This document shows, one piece after another, positions 1-6,757 of a stretch of DNA of 15,239 bases (its first letter is position 1; each line of letters opens with the position of its first letter). The stretch is from Caulobacteraceae bacterium UBA5005 (GTDB taxonomy: Bacteria > Pseudomonadota > Alphaproteobacteria > Caulobacterales > Caulobacteraceae): contig DGYN01000147.1 in the NCBI GenBank assembly GCA_002398405.1, positions 23,325-38,563 on the forward strand, given 5' to 3'. Under the pieces are notes generated by a model that ran no database searches, was not told the DNA's origin, and was given only the letters and a program-made list of their open reading frames with translations. The position numbers and the translations under genes are program-made.

Positions 1-845
1 CGGGCCACGATGTCGCGCGGCGCGAGCTCCGCCTTGGCGTGGTACTCGGCCATGAAGGGGTGGCCTTCACCGTCGATCAGCTTCGCGCCCGCGCCGCGCA
101 GGGACTCGGTGGCGAGGGGCGCGGGGTCGGCCCCGACGTCTATGGCGGTCGGGTGGAACTGGACGAATTCGGGATCGGCGACGGCGGCGCCCGCCAGGGC
201 CGCGGCGGCCAGGCCTTCGCCGCGCAGCTCGCGCGGGTTGGTGGTCACCGCATAGAGGCCGCCCAGGCCCCCGGTGGCGAGGATCACCGCCGGGGCGACG
301 ATTTCCAACAGCCGGCCCTTAGTCTCGGCCAGCACCCCGCGAACCCGGCCGCTCTGGTCCTGCAGGAGGGCGTGCAGGCGAATATTTTGGCGGATCTCCA
401 CGTGAGGCGAGGCCATGGCCCTGGCGACCATGGCCTCCATGATCGCCCGGCCGGCGCCGTCGCCCTTGACCCGGGCGACGCGGGCGTAGGCATGGGCGGC
501 CTCAAGGCTGAGGGCGAAATGGCCGGTCTCGTCGCGGTCGAAGGGGGCTCCAGCCGCCACCAGGCGGTCTACGGCGGCCCGCCCCGCGGCGGTGATCGCG
601 TCAGCGACGGCGGCGTCCACCAGGCCCGCGCCGGCGGCAACGGTGTCGGCGGCGTGGATCGAGGCGTGATCCTGGGCGCTCAGAGCCGCGGCGATGCCGC
701 CCTGAGCCCAGGCCGAGCTGGAGCCGGTAAAGAGGGCGCCGGCGCTGAGCACTAGCGTCTTCCTCGGCGCGGCGGCCAGGGCGGCGGAAAGCCCCGCGAG
801 CCCCGCGCCGACGACGAGGACGCCGTCGTGACGGATGCGGTCCAT
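1..845 (-). CDS. nadB: L-aspartate oxidase NadB, N-terminal part (cut by window edge)
   Basis: NadB is a soluble FAD enzyme that oxidises L-aspartate to iminoaspartate, the first step of de novo NAD synthesis; NadA then condenses the product with dihydroxyacetone phosphate. The window holds the first 281 codons of a protein usually a little over 500 residues long. Visible marks are the N-terminal dinucleotide-binding motif VVGAGLAG (residues 11-18), the flavoprotein segment SSSAWAQGGIAA (42-53), LATGGLGGLY (189-198) with the following TTNP, EFVQFHPTAI (226-235), and ESLRGAGAKL (247-256), where the family more often has RGEGA. The ATG at 845 lies 10 bases after the nadA stop, so the two are probably one transcript. 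The ribosome binding site is weak (TAGGGC), which fits coupling to nadA. The 3' end, and any nadC, lie left of the window. Confidence 0.95.
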   Translation of the reverse strand, partial: MDRIRHDGVLVVGAGLAGLSAALAAAPRKTLVLSAGALFTGSSSAWAQGGIAAALSAQDHASIHAADTVAAGAGLVDAAVADAITAAGRAAVDRLVAAGAPFDRDETGHFALSLEAAHAYARVARVKGDGAGRAIMEAMVARAMASPHVEIRQNIRLHALLQDQSGRVRGVLAETKGRLLEIVAPAVILATGGLGGLYAVTTNPRELRGEGLAAAALAGAAVADPEFVQFHPTAIDVGADPAPLATESLRGAGAKLIDGEGHPFMAEYHAKAELAPRDIVA

Positions 846-855
846 GGCGAGCGCC

Positions 856-1941
856 CTAGATCAGTTCGACGTCGACGTGGTGACGCGCCTTGACCAGATC
901 GTAGCGGGCCGGAACGGCGGGCGGGGGCATGTCGACCATGCGTTGGACGGCGAGGCGGGCGCGGGCAGCGACAGCTTCATCGACAGTGACCTCGTAGCGG
1001 TCATGCAGCAGGGCCTCATAGATGTTCTCGAGGCTGATCCGCTTCATGTGCGGGCAGAGGTTGCAGGGCCGCACGAACTCGGTCTCCGGCGCATCGCAGG
1101 CGACGTTGTCGGCCATGGAGCATTCGGTGATCAGCACGACCTGCTTGGGCTTACGTGTCATGACGTAGTCGGTCATGGCGGCGGTCGAGCCGGTGAAGTC
1201 CGAGGCCTCGATGACCTCGGGCGGGCATTCGGGGTGCGCCAGGATTTCGGCGTTGGGATAGGCGGCGCGAAGCTCGCTCATATCGCCGGCGTCGAAGCGT
1301 TCATGCACCTCGCAGCGGCCCTGCCAGGCGATGATCCTGATGGCGGTCTGGCGGGCGACGTTACGGGCCAGGAACTCATCAGGGATCAGGACGACACGGT
1401 CGGTCCCCCATTCCCGGGCGGCCCACTCCACCACCTGAACGGCGTTGGCGCTGGTGCAGCAGACATCGCTCTCGGCCTTCACGTCAGCCGAGGTGTTGAC
1501 GTAGGTGACGACCGGGACGCCCGGATAGCGCTGCTTGATCAGGCGCACGTCCGCGCCCGTGATCGAGGACGCCAGGCTGCAGCCGGCGCGCAGGTCCGGG
1601 ATCAGCACCTTCTTTTCCGGCGACAGGATCTTGGAGGTCTCGGCCATGAAGTGCACGCCGGCCTGGACGATGATGGCCGCGTCGGAACGGGCCGCTTCCT
1701 TGGCAAGCCCCAGGCTGTCGCCGACAAAATCGCCGACCCCGTGGAAGATCTCGGGCGTCATATAGTTGTGGGCCAGGATGACCGCGTTCTTCCGGACCTT
1801 GAGGTCGTTGATGGCCGCGATCAGGGGCGCGTGCAGACGCCATTCGATCGGCGTCACGCGCCGGCTGACCTTCCGCCACAGGGGCAGGGTGGCCGCTTCC
1901 ACCTCGGGGGTGAAGGCGAGAGGGGCAAACCCGTCAGCCAT
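856..1941 (-). CDS. nadA: Quinolinate synthase NadA
   Basis: NadA is the oxygen-sensitive [4Fe-4S] enzyme that makes quinolinate from iminoaspartate and dihydroxyacetone phosphate. The 361-residue product has the family's AHNY segment (57-60) and three cysteines in the cluster contexts: Cys121 in RAGCSLA, Cys210 in WQGRCEVH, and Cys296 in CNLCPHM; Cys293 gives a CxxC there. HPECP (236-240) and the GSTAAM segment (251-256) are also typical. I chose the ATG at 1941 because AAGGAG lies 9 bases upstream and the protein begins at a normal place for the family. An in-frame GTG at 2025 would add 28 residues but would start inside an operator-like palindrome. The gene is first in the nadA-nadB operon, and its leader carries two matching palindromes, which suggests repressor control by NAD status (inference). 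Confidence 0.96.
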   Translation of the reverse strand: MADGFAPLAFTPEVEAATLPLWRKVSRRVTPIEWRLHAPLIAAINDLKVRKNAVILAHNYMTPEIFHGVGDFVGDSLGLAKEAARSDAAIIVQAGVHFMAETSKILSPEKKVLIPDLRAGCSLASSITGADVRLIKQRYPGVPVVTYVNTSADVKAESDVCCTSANAVQVVEWAAREWGTDRVVLIPDEFLARNVARQTAIRIIAWQGRCEVHERFDAGDMSELRAAYPNAEILAHPECPPEVIEASDFTGSTAAMTDYVMTRKPKQVVLITECSMADNVACDAPETEFVRPCNLCPHMKRISLENIYEALLHDRYEVTVDEAVAARARLAVQRMVDMPPPAVPARYDLVKARHHVDVELI

Positions 1942-1950
1942 CTCTTTAAT

Positions 1951-1956
1951 CTCCTT
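1951..1956 (-). promoter_or_regulatory. Ribosome binding site of nadA
   Basis: AAGGAG on the minus strand, 9 bases before the ATG at 1941. It decides the nadA start. It directly abuts the proximal palindrome at 1957-1973, so a protein bound there, or the hairpin in the mRNA, could also affect ribosome access. Confidence 0.85.
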
Positions 1957-1973
1957 ATGCTCAAAATGAGCAT
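1957..1973. promoter_or_regulatory. Proximal operator-like palindrome in the nadA leader
   Basis: A perfect 17-bp dyad, ATGCTCA-AAA-TGAGCAT, between nadA and its likely promoter. A near copy lies at 2025-2047, with centres 71 bp apart (1965 and 2036). Two copies of one dyad ahead of a biosynthetic operon are what a dimeric repressor would need. I recall a proposed alphaproteobacterial NAD regulator, NadQ, acting upstream of nadABC genes, but I cannot confirm that this is its site. No regulator gene of that kind is in the window. Confidence 0.7.
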
Positions 1974-2024
1974 TTAGGGGGCCTAGAAAAACGCCGGCCG
2001 CTTGTTCGGCGCCGACGCACAACA

Positions 2025-2047
2025 CTTATGCTGAAACTGAGCATAAG
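2025..2047. promoter_or_regulatory. Distal operator-like palindrome in the nadA leader
   Basis: A 23-bp dyad: CTTATGCT, then GAAACTG, then AGCATAAG, with a single mismatched pair (G2033/G2039). Its core, ATGCTGA-AAC-TGAGCAT, is the same 7-3-7 motif as at 1957-1973 with one changed base in the left half. Its longer arms suggest that this is the stronger site. It lies where the nadA promoter is expected, but I cannot assign -35 and -10 elements with confidence. Confidence 0.65.
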
Positions 2048-2074
2048 TCCTTAACGGGTATATACGCCTCTTAA

Positions 2075-2097
2075 GGGGAAAAGGGAAGGGGCAGGGG
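2075..2097 (+). other. G-quadruplex motif upstream of nadA
   Basis: Four plus-strand G runs of 4, 3, 4 and 4 bases (2075-2078, 2083-2085, 2088-2091, 2094-2097) are separated by short loops AAAA, AA and CA. This meets the usual G3+/N1-7 quadruplex rule. The last run is also the first four bases of the hairpin at 2094-2140, so the two structures would exclude each other. Whether it folds or matters in vivo is unknown. Confidence 0.6.
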
Positions 2098-2140
2098 ACA
2101 GGCTGCAATTTTCCTCAGCGGAAAATTGGAACATGTCCCC
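2094..2140. repeat. REP-like hairpin immediately after the kinase stop codon
   Basis: A 47-base imperfect palindrome. The outer arms GGGGACA and TGTCCCC (7 bp) and the inner arms CAATTTTCC and GGAAAATTG (9 bp) both match perfectly. They are separated by a partly paired internal loop (GGCTG against GAACA), and the apical loop is TCAGC. It begins one base beyond the stop codon of the minus-strand kinase gene. There is no T tract after it, so it is not a classical intrinsic terminator, although it could stabilise or end the kinase mRNA before the nad operon. The GGGGACA/TGTCCCC foot with an A/T-rich inner stem resembles REP sequences linked to RAYT transposases, from memory; no such transposase is in the window. 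Confidence 0.6.
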
Positions 2141-2141
2141 G

Positions 2142-4142
2142 TCAGTTCAGAGTCCTGGCGTGCATCGTCTCGGCGATGACCTGGCTGAGCGCCTCGATGG
2201 TGTAGGGCTTTCGCAGCAGGGGCCAGGGGGCCTGTTCGGCTCCGGCGAGGGTCTCTCCGGTATAGCCGGAGGAGAGGATCACCGGCAGGCCGGGGTGGAG
2301 CCTGGTCATCTCGCGGGCCAGTTCCACGCCGTTCTTGCCGCCGGGCATGATGACGTCGGTGAGCATCAGGCCAAATTCGGTTTCTGAGGCAGCTTTGCGG
2401 AGCGCGGCATGGGCGTCGGAGGCGGCGACCACCGTGTGGCCCAGTTCGCGCAGCATGGCCTCGACCAGTTCGGCGACGTCTGCGTCGTCCTCGACCAGCA
2501 GCACCTTCATCGGCTCGGCCGGCGGCAGCGGAGCGATGGTGTCCGACGCCGCCACGACTTCGTCGGCCTGAGCCAGCGGCAGGAGCAGGCGGACGGTGGT
2601 TCCTTGGCCAAGCTTGGAGTCGATCTCCACCGACCCGTTGGACTGGCGCACGAAACCGTAGACCTGGGAGAGGCCAAGGCCGGTTCCCTTGCCCACCGGC
2701 TTGGTGGTGAAGAAGGGTTCGAACACGTGGGCGGCCGTGGCGGCGTCCATGCCCTCGCCGTCGTCGGTGACGCAGACCGCGAGGTATTCACCGGCCGGGG
2801 TGTCGCCCCTTTGTTGCGCGATCTTGGTTTTCGTCGTGGCGAGGGTGATCTGGCCGCCCTCGTCGATGGCGTCGCGCGCATTGAGCACCAGGTTCAGAAC
2901 CGCGGCCTCGAGCTGGCTGGGATCGATGCGGGCGATGCCGGCCGTGGCCTGGAGGTCGACGGTCAGGCGCTGGTTTTCCCCCACGGCGCGGCGCAGCAGG
3001 GGCTCGGCCTCGGCCAGGACCTCATCGACGATGACGTTCTCGGGCTTGAGTGGCTGGCGGCGGGAGAAGGCCAGCAGCTGCTGGGTCAGGCGCTCGCCCC
3101 TGCGGGCGGCGGCGATGGCGGCCTCGCCCATGCGCTGGCGGCGGGCCGCGTCATCCGGATGGCGAAGGATGATGTCCAGGGCGCCGATGACCACGGTGAG
3201 CAGGTTGTTGAAGTCGTGGGCGACCCCGCCGGTGAGCTGGCCCAAGGCCTCGAGTTTCTGCGATTGAGCGAGCGCCGCCTGGGCGATGTCGCGTTCAGCG
3301 AGTGTCGCCTCGACCCGTTCAGCGAGGAGCTCGTTGATACGCATCAGGTCCGCCTCAGCCTTTTTGGCGTCGGTGACGTCGAAGGCGATGCCGATGAAAC
3401 CTTCGAAGGCCCCGTCCGGCCCGAGCCTGGGCCGGGAAATGGAGCGCAGCCAGCGCCATTCGCCGTCGGCGCGATTGTAGCGGGCCTCCAGGACGAAGGG
3501 CCGGCGGGAGGCCTCGCCCTCGATCTGTTCCGCGGCGATGCGGTCCGCGTCGTCCGGATGCAGCCGGCTGCGCCAGTCAAACCCCAGAGCCTGTTCTTCC
3601 GGCAGCCCCAGGAAATCCAGGTAAGCCTGGTTGACGAAGCCGCGAACGCGGTCGCGGTTGGTCACCCACATCAGAGTCGGCGCGCTGTCGGCCAGCGCCC
3701 GGAACCGGCCTTCGCTCTCCTGGAAATGGGTTTCGGCGGCGCGTCGCGCCCGTCCTTCTTCGTCGAGGCGGATCAACAGCTCCCGCACCGCGCCGGCCAG
3801 GATGCAGGTGGTGATCGCCGAGGCCAGGAACAGGAGGAAGGAAATCCAGACCCCGGCGCTGATCCGCGACTCGGTGTTGAGCAGGGTCAGGACAATGATG
3901 GTCAGGCCCAGCAGGGTTACGGAACCGACGCTCCAGCGCCAGCCGGCGTAGATGGCGATGACGATCAGAGCAGGGAAAAGGGTGGAGGTGGGGGTGAGGC
4001 CCCCTTCGCCGCCGAAGGCGCGCGTCGCCAGCCACACGCCGCCCCACGCGACGCCCAGGCTGACGACTGTGATGGCCAACGCAACCGCCCAGTGGGTGCG
4101 CCGTTTAGGTATCCAGCGGATCGGCAGTTCTATCGGCGTCAT
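2142..4142 (-). CDS. Membrane hybrid sensor histidine kinase (MASE-like TM region, PAS, HisKA, HATPase, REC)
   Basis: This 666-residue protein would autophosphorylate on histidine and pass phosphate to its own receiver domain. The N-terminus (about 17-119) is hydrophobic with three to four membrane helices and little periplasmic sequence. A PAS domain follows at about 145-260, then a coiled linker. The HisKA H-box is GGVAHDFNNLL with His309, the HDFNN type. The ATPase has an N box at 417-426 (NLVLNARDAI), DDGEGM at 460-465 and GKGTGLGL at 484-491. The receiver (about 546-660) has the acidic pair Asp552/Asp553, phospho-acceptor Asp596 and Lys645. No DNA-binding domain is present, so output must pass through a partner or a phosphotransfer protein that is not next door. 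The ATG at 4142 has only a weak ribosome binding site. The gene is divergent from the SleB-like hydrolase. Its stimulus is not evident. Confidence 0.93.
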   Translation of the reverse strand: MTPIELPIRWIPKRRTHWAVALAITVVSLGVAWGGVWLATRAFGGEGGLTPTSTLFPALIVIAIYAGWRWSVGSVTLLGLTIIVLTLLNTESRISAGVWISFLLFLASAITTCILAGAVRELLIRLDEEGRARRAAETHFQESEGRFRALADSAPTLMWVTNRDRVRGFVNQAYLDFLGLPEEQALGFDWRSRLHPDDADRIAAEQIEGEASRRPFVLEARYNRADGEWRWLRSISRPRLGPDGAFEGFIGIAFDVTDAKKAEADLMRINELLAERVEATLAERDIAQAALAQSQKLEALGQLTGGVAHDFNNLLTVVIGALDIILRHPDDAARRQRMGEAAIAAARRGERLTQQLLAFSRRQPLKPENVIVDEVLAEAEPLLRRAVGENQRLTVDLQATAGIARIDPSQLEAAVLNLVLNARDAIDEGGQITLATTKTKIAQQRGDTPAGEYLAVCVTDDGEGMDAATAAHVFEPFFTTKPVGKGTGLGLSQVYGFVRQSNGSVEIDSKLGQGTTVRLLLPLAQADEVVAASDTIAPLPPAEPMKVLLVEDDADVAELVEAMLRELGHTVVAASDAHAALRKAASETEFGLMLTDVIMPGGKNGVELAREMTRLHPGLPVILSSGYTGETLAGAEQAPWPLLRKPYTIEALSQVIAETMHARTLN

Positions 4143-4296
4143 GATTTCGCCAGAGGAACGGGTTTAATTGTCTGAACCTTTTTAGTAGTCAGTCGCCAAG
4201 CTTTGCAGGCGTTTCCCCCCGCAGAGCAAGACAAAGAGACATTGAAGACCTTCATCGCCCCCATGGCGTTTCCTTCATCCCCGCGGCAAAAACCCC
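4143..4296. other. Divergent spacer between the kinase and hydrolase genes
   Basis: 154 bp that must hold the promoters of both divergent genes. It is less GC-rich than the flanking genes in places (around 4160-4195). I see no convincing -35/-10 pair, operator or RNA gene. GGAAC at 4155-4159 has no matching ECF -10 element at the right distance. Confidence 0.4.
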
Positions 4297-5634
4297 TTGC
4301 CAGCCTTGAGAAACGATAAGGCCCAGCTTCTGTTCCGCAGATTGATCGATAAGGCCCGCGCCCTCGGCGCGAAGGCGTCGCTTTTGGCCCGGCAGGCCTA
4401 TGCGAAGCGTCCGCGCGCCGTTTTGGCAGGGACGCTGGCCGGGGTGGCGGGTGTTGCCGCCCTGTCACTTGCGGCCTCAGCGAGCGTGAACGACGGCCAG
4501 TTTCTCCGCTCGAAAGGCAAGACCCTGGACGGCTATCTGCGCGCCGCCTTCGGCCTGTCTCCCTATGCGCTTTCGACCACGGAGCGGGCCGCGCAGGGGC
4601 TGCAGGGCTGGACCCCGACGGGGATGCCCGGCTGGGAGGTCTATGACATTTCCACGCCGCGGGTGATCACCCGCAACCTTTCCGCCGATGAAGCGCGGCT
4701 GTTCAACGCCCTGGTGACGGTGACCACGACCCCCGTCGAGCCGATGAAGCCCTTCCTGCTGGACGCCAACGCGTCGGACGAGGAGCGGGCGATTCTGTGT
4801 CTGACCCAGGCGATCTATTACGAGGCCGGTTTCGAGCCTGGCGAGGGCCAGCAGGCGGTGGCGCAGGTCGTGCTCAACCGCGTGCGCCATCCGGCCTATC
4901 CCAAGTCGGTGTGCGGCGTCGTCTATCAGGGCTCGCAACGGGTGACCGGCTGCCAGTTCTCCTTCACCTGCGACGGCTCACTGACCCGCCCGCCGGCCAT
5001 CGCGGCATGGGAACGGTCGCGCCAGGTCGCCCGGGCGGCCTTGAGCGGCTTTGTCTACAAGCAGGTCGGGACGGCGACGCACTATCACGCCGACTATGTC
5101 TTCCCGTACTGGGCGCCGACCCTGGTGAAACTCAAGCAGATCGGGGCGCACATTTTCTATCGCATGACGGGCCCCGCCGGCTCTCCCGACGGCTTCGGCG
5201 GACGCTACGCCGGCAATGAGGCGGTGCTGTCGACCGCGGTGCTGACCGGTGGGGACGCGCGGACGCCTGACGCTCCCTCAATGATCCAGGCCGCCCCAGC
5301 GGCCCCCCTGTTCCAGACCGTCAGCCTGACCATCGACGGCCAGACCCGCAATTATCAAGTGGGGGCAACGCCTTTCGCCCCGCCGTCCACCCCCGCCGGC
5401 GCGGCGACCACGGCCGCGGGCGCGCCCAATGCCGCGGTCCTGCCCAGGCCCGACCCGATGGTGGTCCAGCCGGGCGTCCTGGTGCGCACCCGCCGCCAGG
5501 CGACCAGCGACGAGATCAATGAGATCAACGCCAAACTGAAGGCCTACGAAGACAGCCTGCCGCCGCTCGCCCGCGCCCCCGCGCCGATCGTCGATGAGGC
5601 CGGCGTGGTGCTGCTTCCCGAGAAGAAGCGCTAG
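4297..5634 (+). CDS. Membrane-anchored SleB-like cell wall hydrolase
   Basis: Likely a peptidoglycan-cleaving enzyme of the SleB/Hydrolase_2 family, anchored in the inner membrane and facing the periplasm. A basic N-terminal stretch (1-40) precedes one hydrophobic segment at about 41-62. The Hydrolase_2 domain spans about 165-292 and includes ILCLTQAIYYEAGFEP with candidate catalytic Glu176, QAVAQVVLNRVRHPAYP, VTGCQFSFTCDG, and THYHADYVFPYWA. Four cysteines (168, 206, 219, 225) could form disulfides in the periplasm. The C-terminal third is rich in Pro and Ala, low in complexity and probably disordered. The start is doubtful: no ATG lies upstream of the membrane segment, so initiation must be at a rare codon, TTG 4297 or TTG 4306, and neither has a clear ribosome binding site. 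The family call is firm, the exact start is not. Confidence 0.85.
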   Translation: MPALRNDKAQLLFRRLIDKARALGAKASLLARQAYAKRPRAVLAGTLAGVAGVAALSLAASASVNDGQFLRSKGKTLDGYLRAAFGLSPYALSTTERAAQGLQGWTPTGMPGWEVYDISTPRVITRNLSADEARLFNALVTVTTTPVEPMKPFLLDANASDEERAILCLTQAIYYEAGFEPGEGQQAVAQVVLNRVRHPAYPKSVCGVVYQGSQRVTGCQFSFTCDGSLTRPPAIAAWERSRQVARAALSGFVYKQVGTATHYHADYVFPYWAPTLVKLKQIGAHIFYRMTGPAGSPDGFGGRYAGNEAVLSTAVLTGGDARTPDAPSMIQAAPAAPLFQTVSLTIDGQTRNYQVGATPFAPPSTPAGAATTAAGAPNAAVLPRPDPMVVQPGVLVRTRRQATSDEINEINAKLKAYEDSLPPLARAPAPIVDEAGVVLLPEKKR

Positions 5635-5649
5635 ACTTCTTTCGTGGTC

Positions 5650-5693
5650 GCGTTTTCCGGCGGCGAACCGGCATCCACTTCGCCGGAAAACGC
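5650..5693. repeat. Interspersed palindromic repeat between convergent genes
   Basis: Perfect 13-bp arms GCGTTTTCCGGCG (5650-5662) and CGCCGGAAAACGC (5681-5693) enclose an 18-base loop. On the minus strand the loop core reads GAAGTGGATGCCGGTTCG. I recall this pattern (GAAGTGG-N3-CCGGTTCG inside GCGTTTTC arms) as a dispersed intergenic repeat in many alphaproteobacterial genomes. It fills the 60-bp gap between the hydrolase stop and the trxB stop, so it may act as a two-way transcription barrier, although neither side has a T tract. Confidence 0.75.
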
Positions 5694-5694
5694 T

Positions 5695-6696
5695 CTACCA
5701 GGCGCCGATTTTTTCCGCCTGGGCGTGGGTGATCGGGCGCTTGGCCTTGGCGTGGTCTTCCTCGGCCAGGAACCGCACAGCTTCCAGCGCCGCCATGCAG
5801 CCCATGCCGGCGGCGGTGACGGCCTGGCGGTAGACATCGTCGGTGACATCGCCCGCCGCATAGACGCCCGGGATGGCCGTGGCGGTGGTCCCGGCCTTGA
5901 CCTTCAGATAGCCCGATCCGTCCATCTCCAGCTGGCCCTTGAAGAGCTCCGAGGCCGGGGCATGGCCGATGGCGACGAAGACGCCGTGGGCGGGAACGTC
6001 GGTGATCTCGCCGGACACCAGGTTGCGGACCTTGGCGCCGGTGACGCTGGGCGGCATGGGTTCGCCGCTGATCTCGGCGATCTCGCTGTTCCAGATGACC
6101 TCGATCTTCTCGTGGGCGAAGAGCCGCTCCTGCAGGATCCTCTCGGCGCGCAGCTCGTCGCGGCGGTGGATCAGGGTCACCTTGGAGGCGAAGTTGGTCA
6201 GATACAGGGCTTCCTCGACCGCGGTGTTGCCGCCGCCGACCACCAGGACCTCCTTGCCGCGATAGAAGAAGCCGTCGCAGGTGGCGCAGGCGGAGACGCC
6301 GAACCCCTGGAACTTCTGCTCCGACGGCAGGCCCAGCCACTTGGCCTGGGCGCCGGTGGCGATGATCACCGTCTCCGCCTCGATGACATTCCCGGAGTCG
6401 AGGGTCAGGCGGTAGGGACGGGCGGAGAGGTCGGCGGCGACCACCGTATCCTCGATGAACTCGGTCCCGACGTGCGCCGCCTGGGCCTTCATCTGCTCCA
6501 TCAGCCAGGGACCCTGGATGACGTCGGCGAACCCCGGATAATTCTCGACATCGGTGGTGATGGTCAGCTGGCCGCCGGGCTGGATGCCGGTGATCATGAC
6601 CGGGGAAAGCATGGCGCGCGCGGCGTAGATGGCGGCGGTATAGCCTGCGGGACCTGCGCCGATGATGGCGGTGCGAACGGGACGGGGATCGGACAT
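5695..6696 (-). CDS. trxB: Thioredoxin-disulfide reductase TrxB
   Basis: TrxB is a cytoplasmic FAD enzyme that passes electrons from NADPH to thioredoxin. The 333-residue protein has the FAD motif IIGAGPAG (11-18), the GGQLTITTDVENYPGF block (41-56), the redox-active pair Cys137/Cys140 in SACATCDG, the NADPH motif VVGGGNTAVEEA (from about 152) with HRRDELRAE after it, and the C-terminal FAD contact GVYAAGDVTD. All residues expected for the low-molecular-weight class are present. I chose ATG 6696 because the family begins at once with the FAD fold; the ATG at 6774 would add 26 residues without homology and overlap the divergent gene. The ribosome binding site is weak. The gene converges on the SleB-like hydrolase and diverges from the RNA methyltransferase. 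Confidence 0.96.
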   Translation of the reverse strand: MSDPRPVRTAIIGAGPAGYTAAIYAARAMLSPVMITGIQPGGQLTITTDVENYPGFADVIQGPWLMEQMKAQAAHVGTEFIEDTVVAADLSARPYRLTLDSGNVIEAETVIIATGAQAKWLGLPSEQKFQGFGVSACATCDGFFYRGKEVLVVGGGNTAVEEALYLTNFASKVTLIHRRDELRAERILQERLFAHEKIEVIWNSEIAEISGEPMPPSVTGAKVRNLVSGEITDVPAHGVFVAIGHAPASELFKGQLEMDGSGYLKVKAGTTATAIPGVYAAGDVTDDVYRQAVTAAGMGCMAALEAVRFLAEEDHAKAKRPITHAQAEKIGAW

Positions 6697-6757
6697 TGCC
6701 AATATGTAGGAGAGATTCCTTGCGAAGCGAAGGTCCGCGGGGCCCTTATCCCCAACC

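Noticed and set aside
39..755. Long open frame antisense to nadB
   Set aside because: Low-complexity Gly/Arg/Ala product with no domain; typical of the opposite strand of a high-GC gene. The minus strand encodes clear NadB motifs.
835..1977. 380-codon open frame antisense to nadA
   Set aside because: Product is rich in Gly, Asp and His with no recognisable fold; the minus strand is an unmistakable NadA.
1942..2025. Extended nadA from GTG at 2025
   Set aside because: Would add 28 residues, start inside the distal palindrome and ignore the AAGGAG placed correctly for ATG 1941.
2409..4175. 588-codon open frame antisense to the membrane kinase
   Set aside because: Long only because of GC codon bias; no ribosome binding site or domain, and the kinase has all catalytic motifs.
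4155..4185. ECF sigma-type promoter starting at GGAAC
   Set aside because: No CGTT-like -10 element occurs 16-17 bases downstream.
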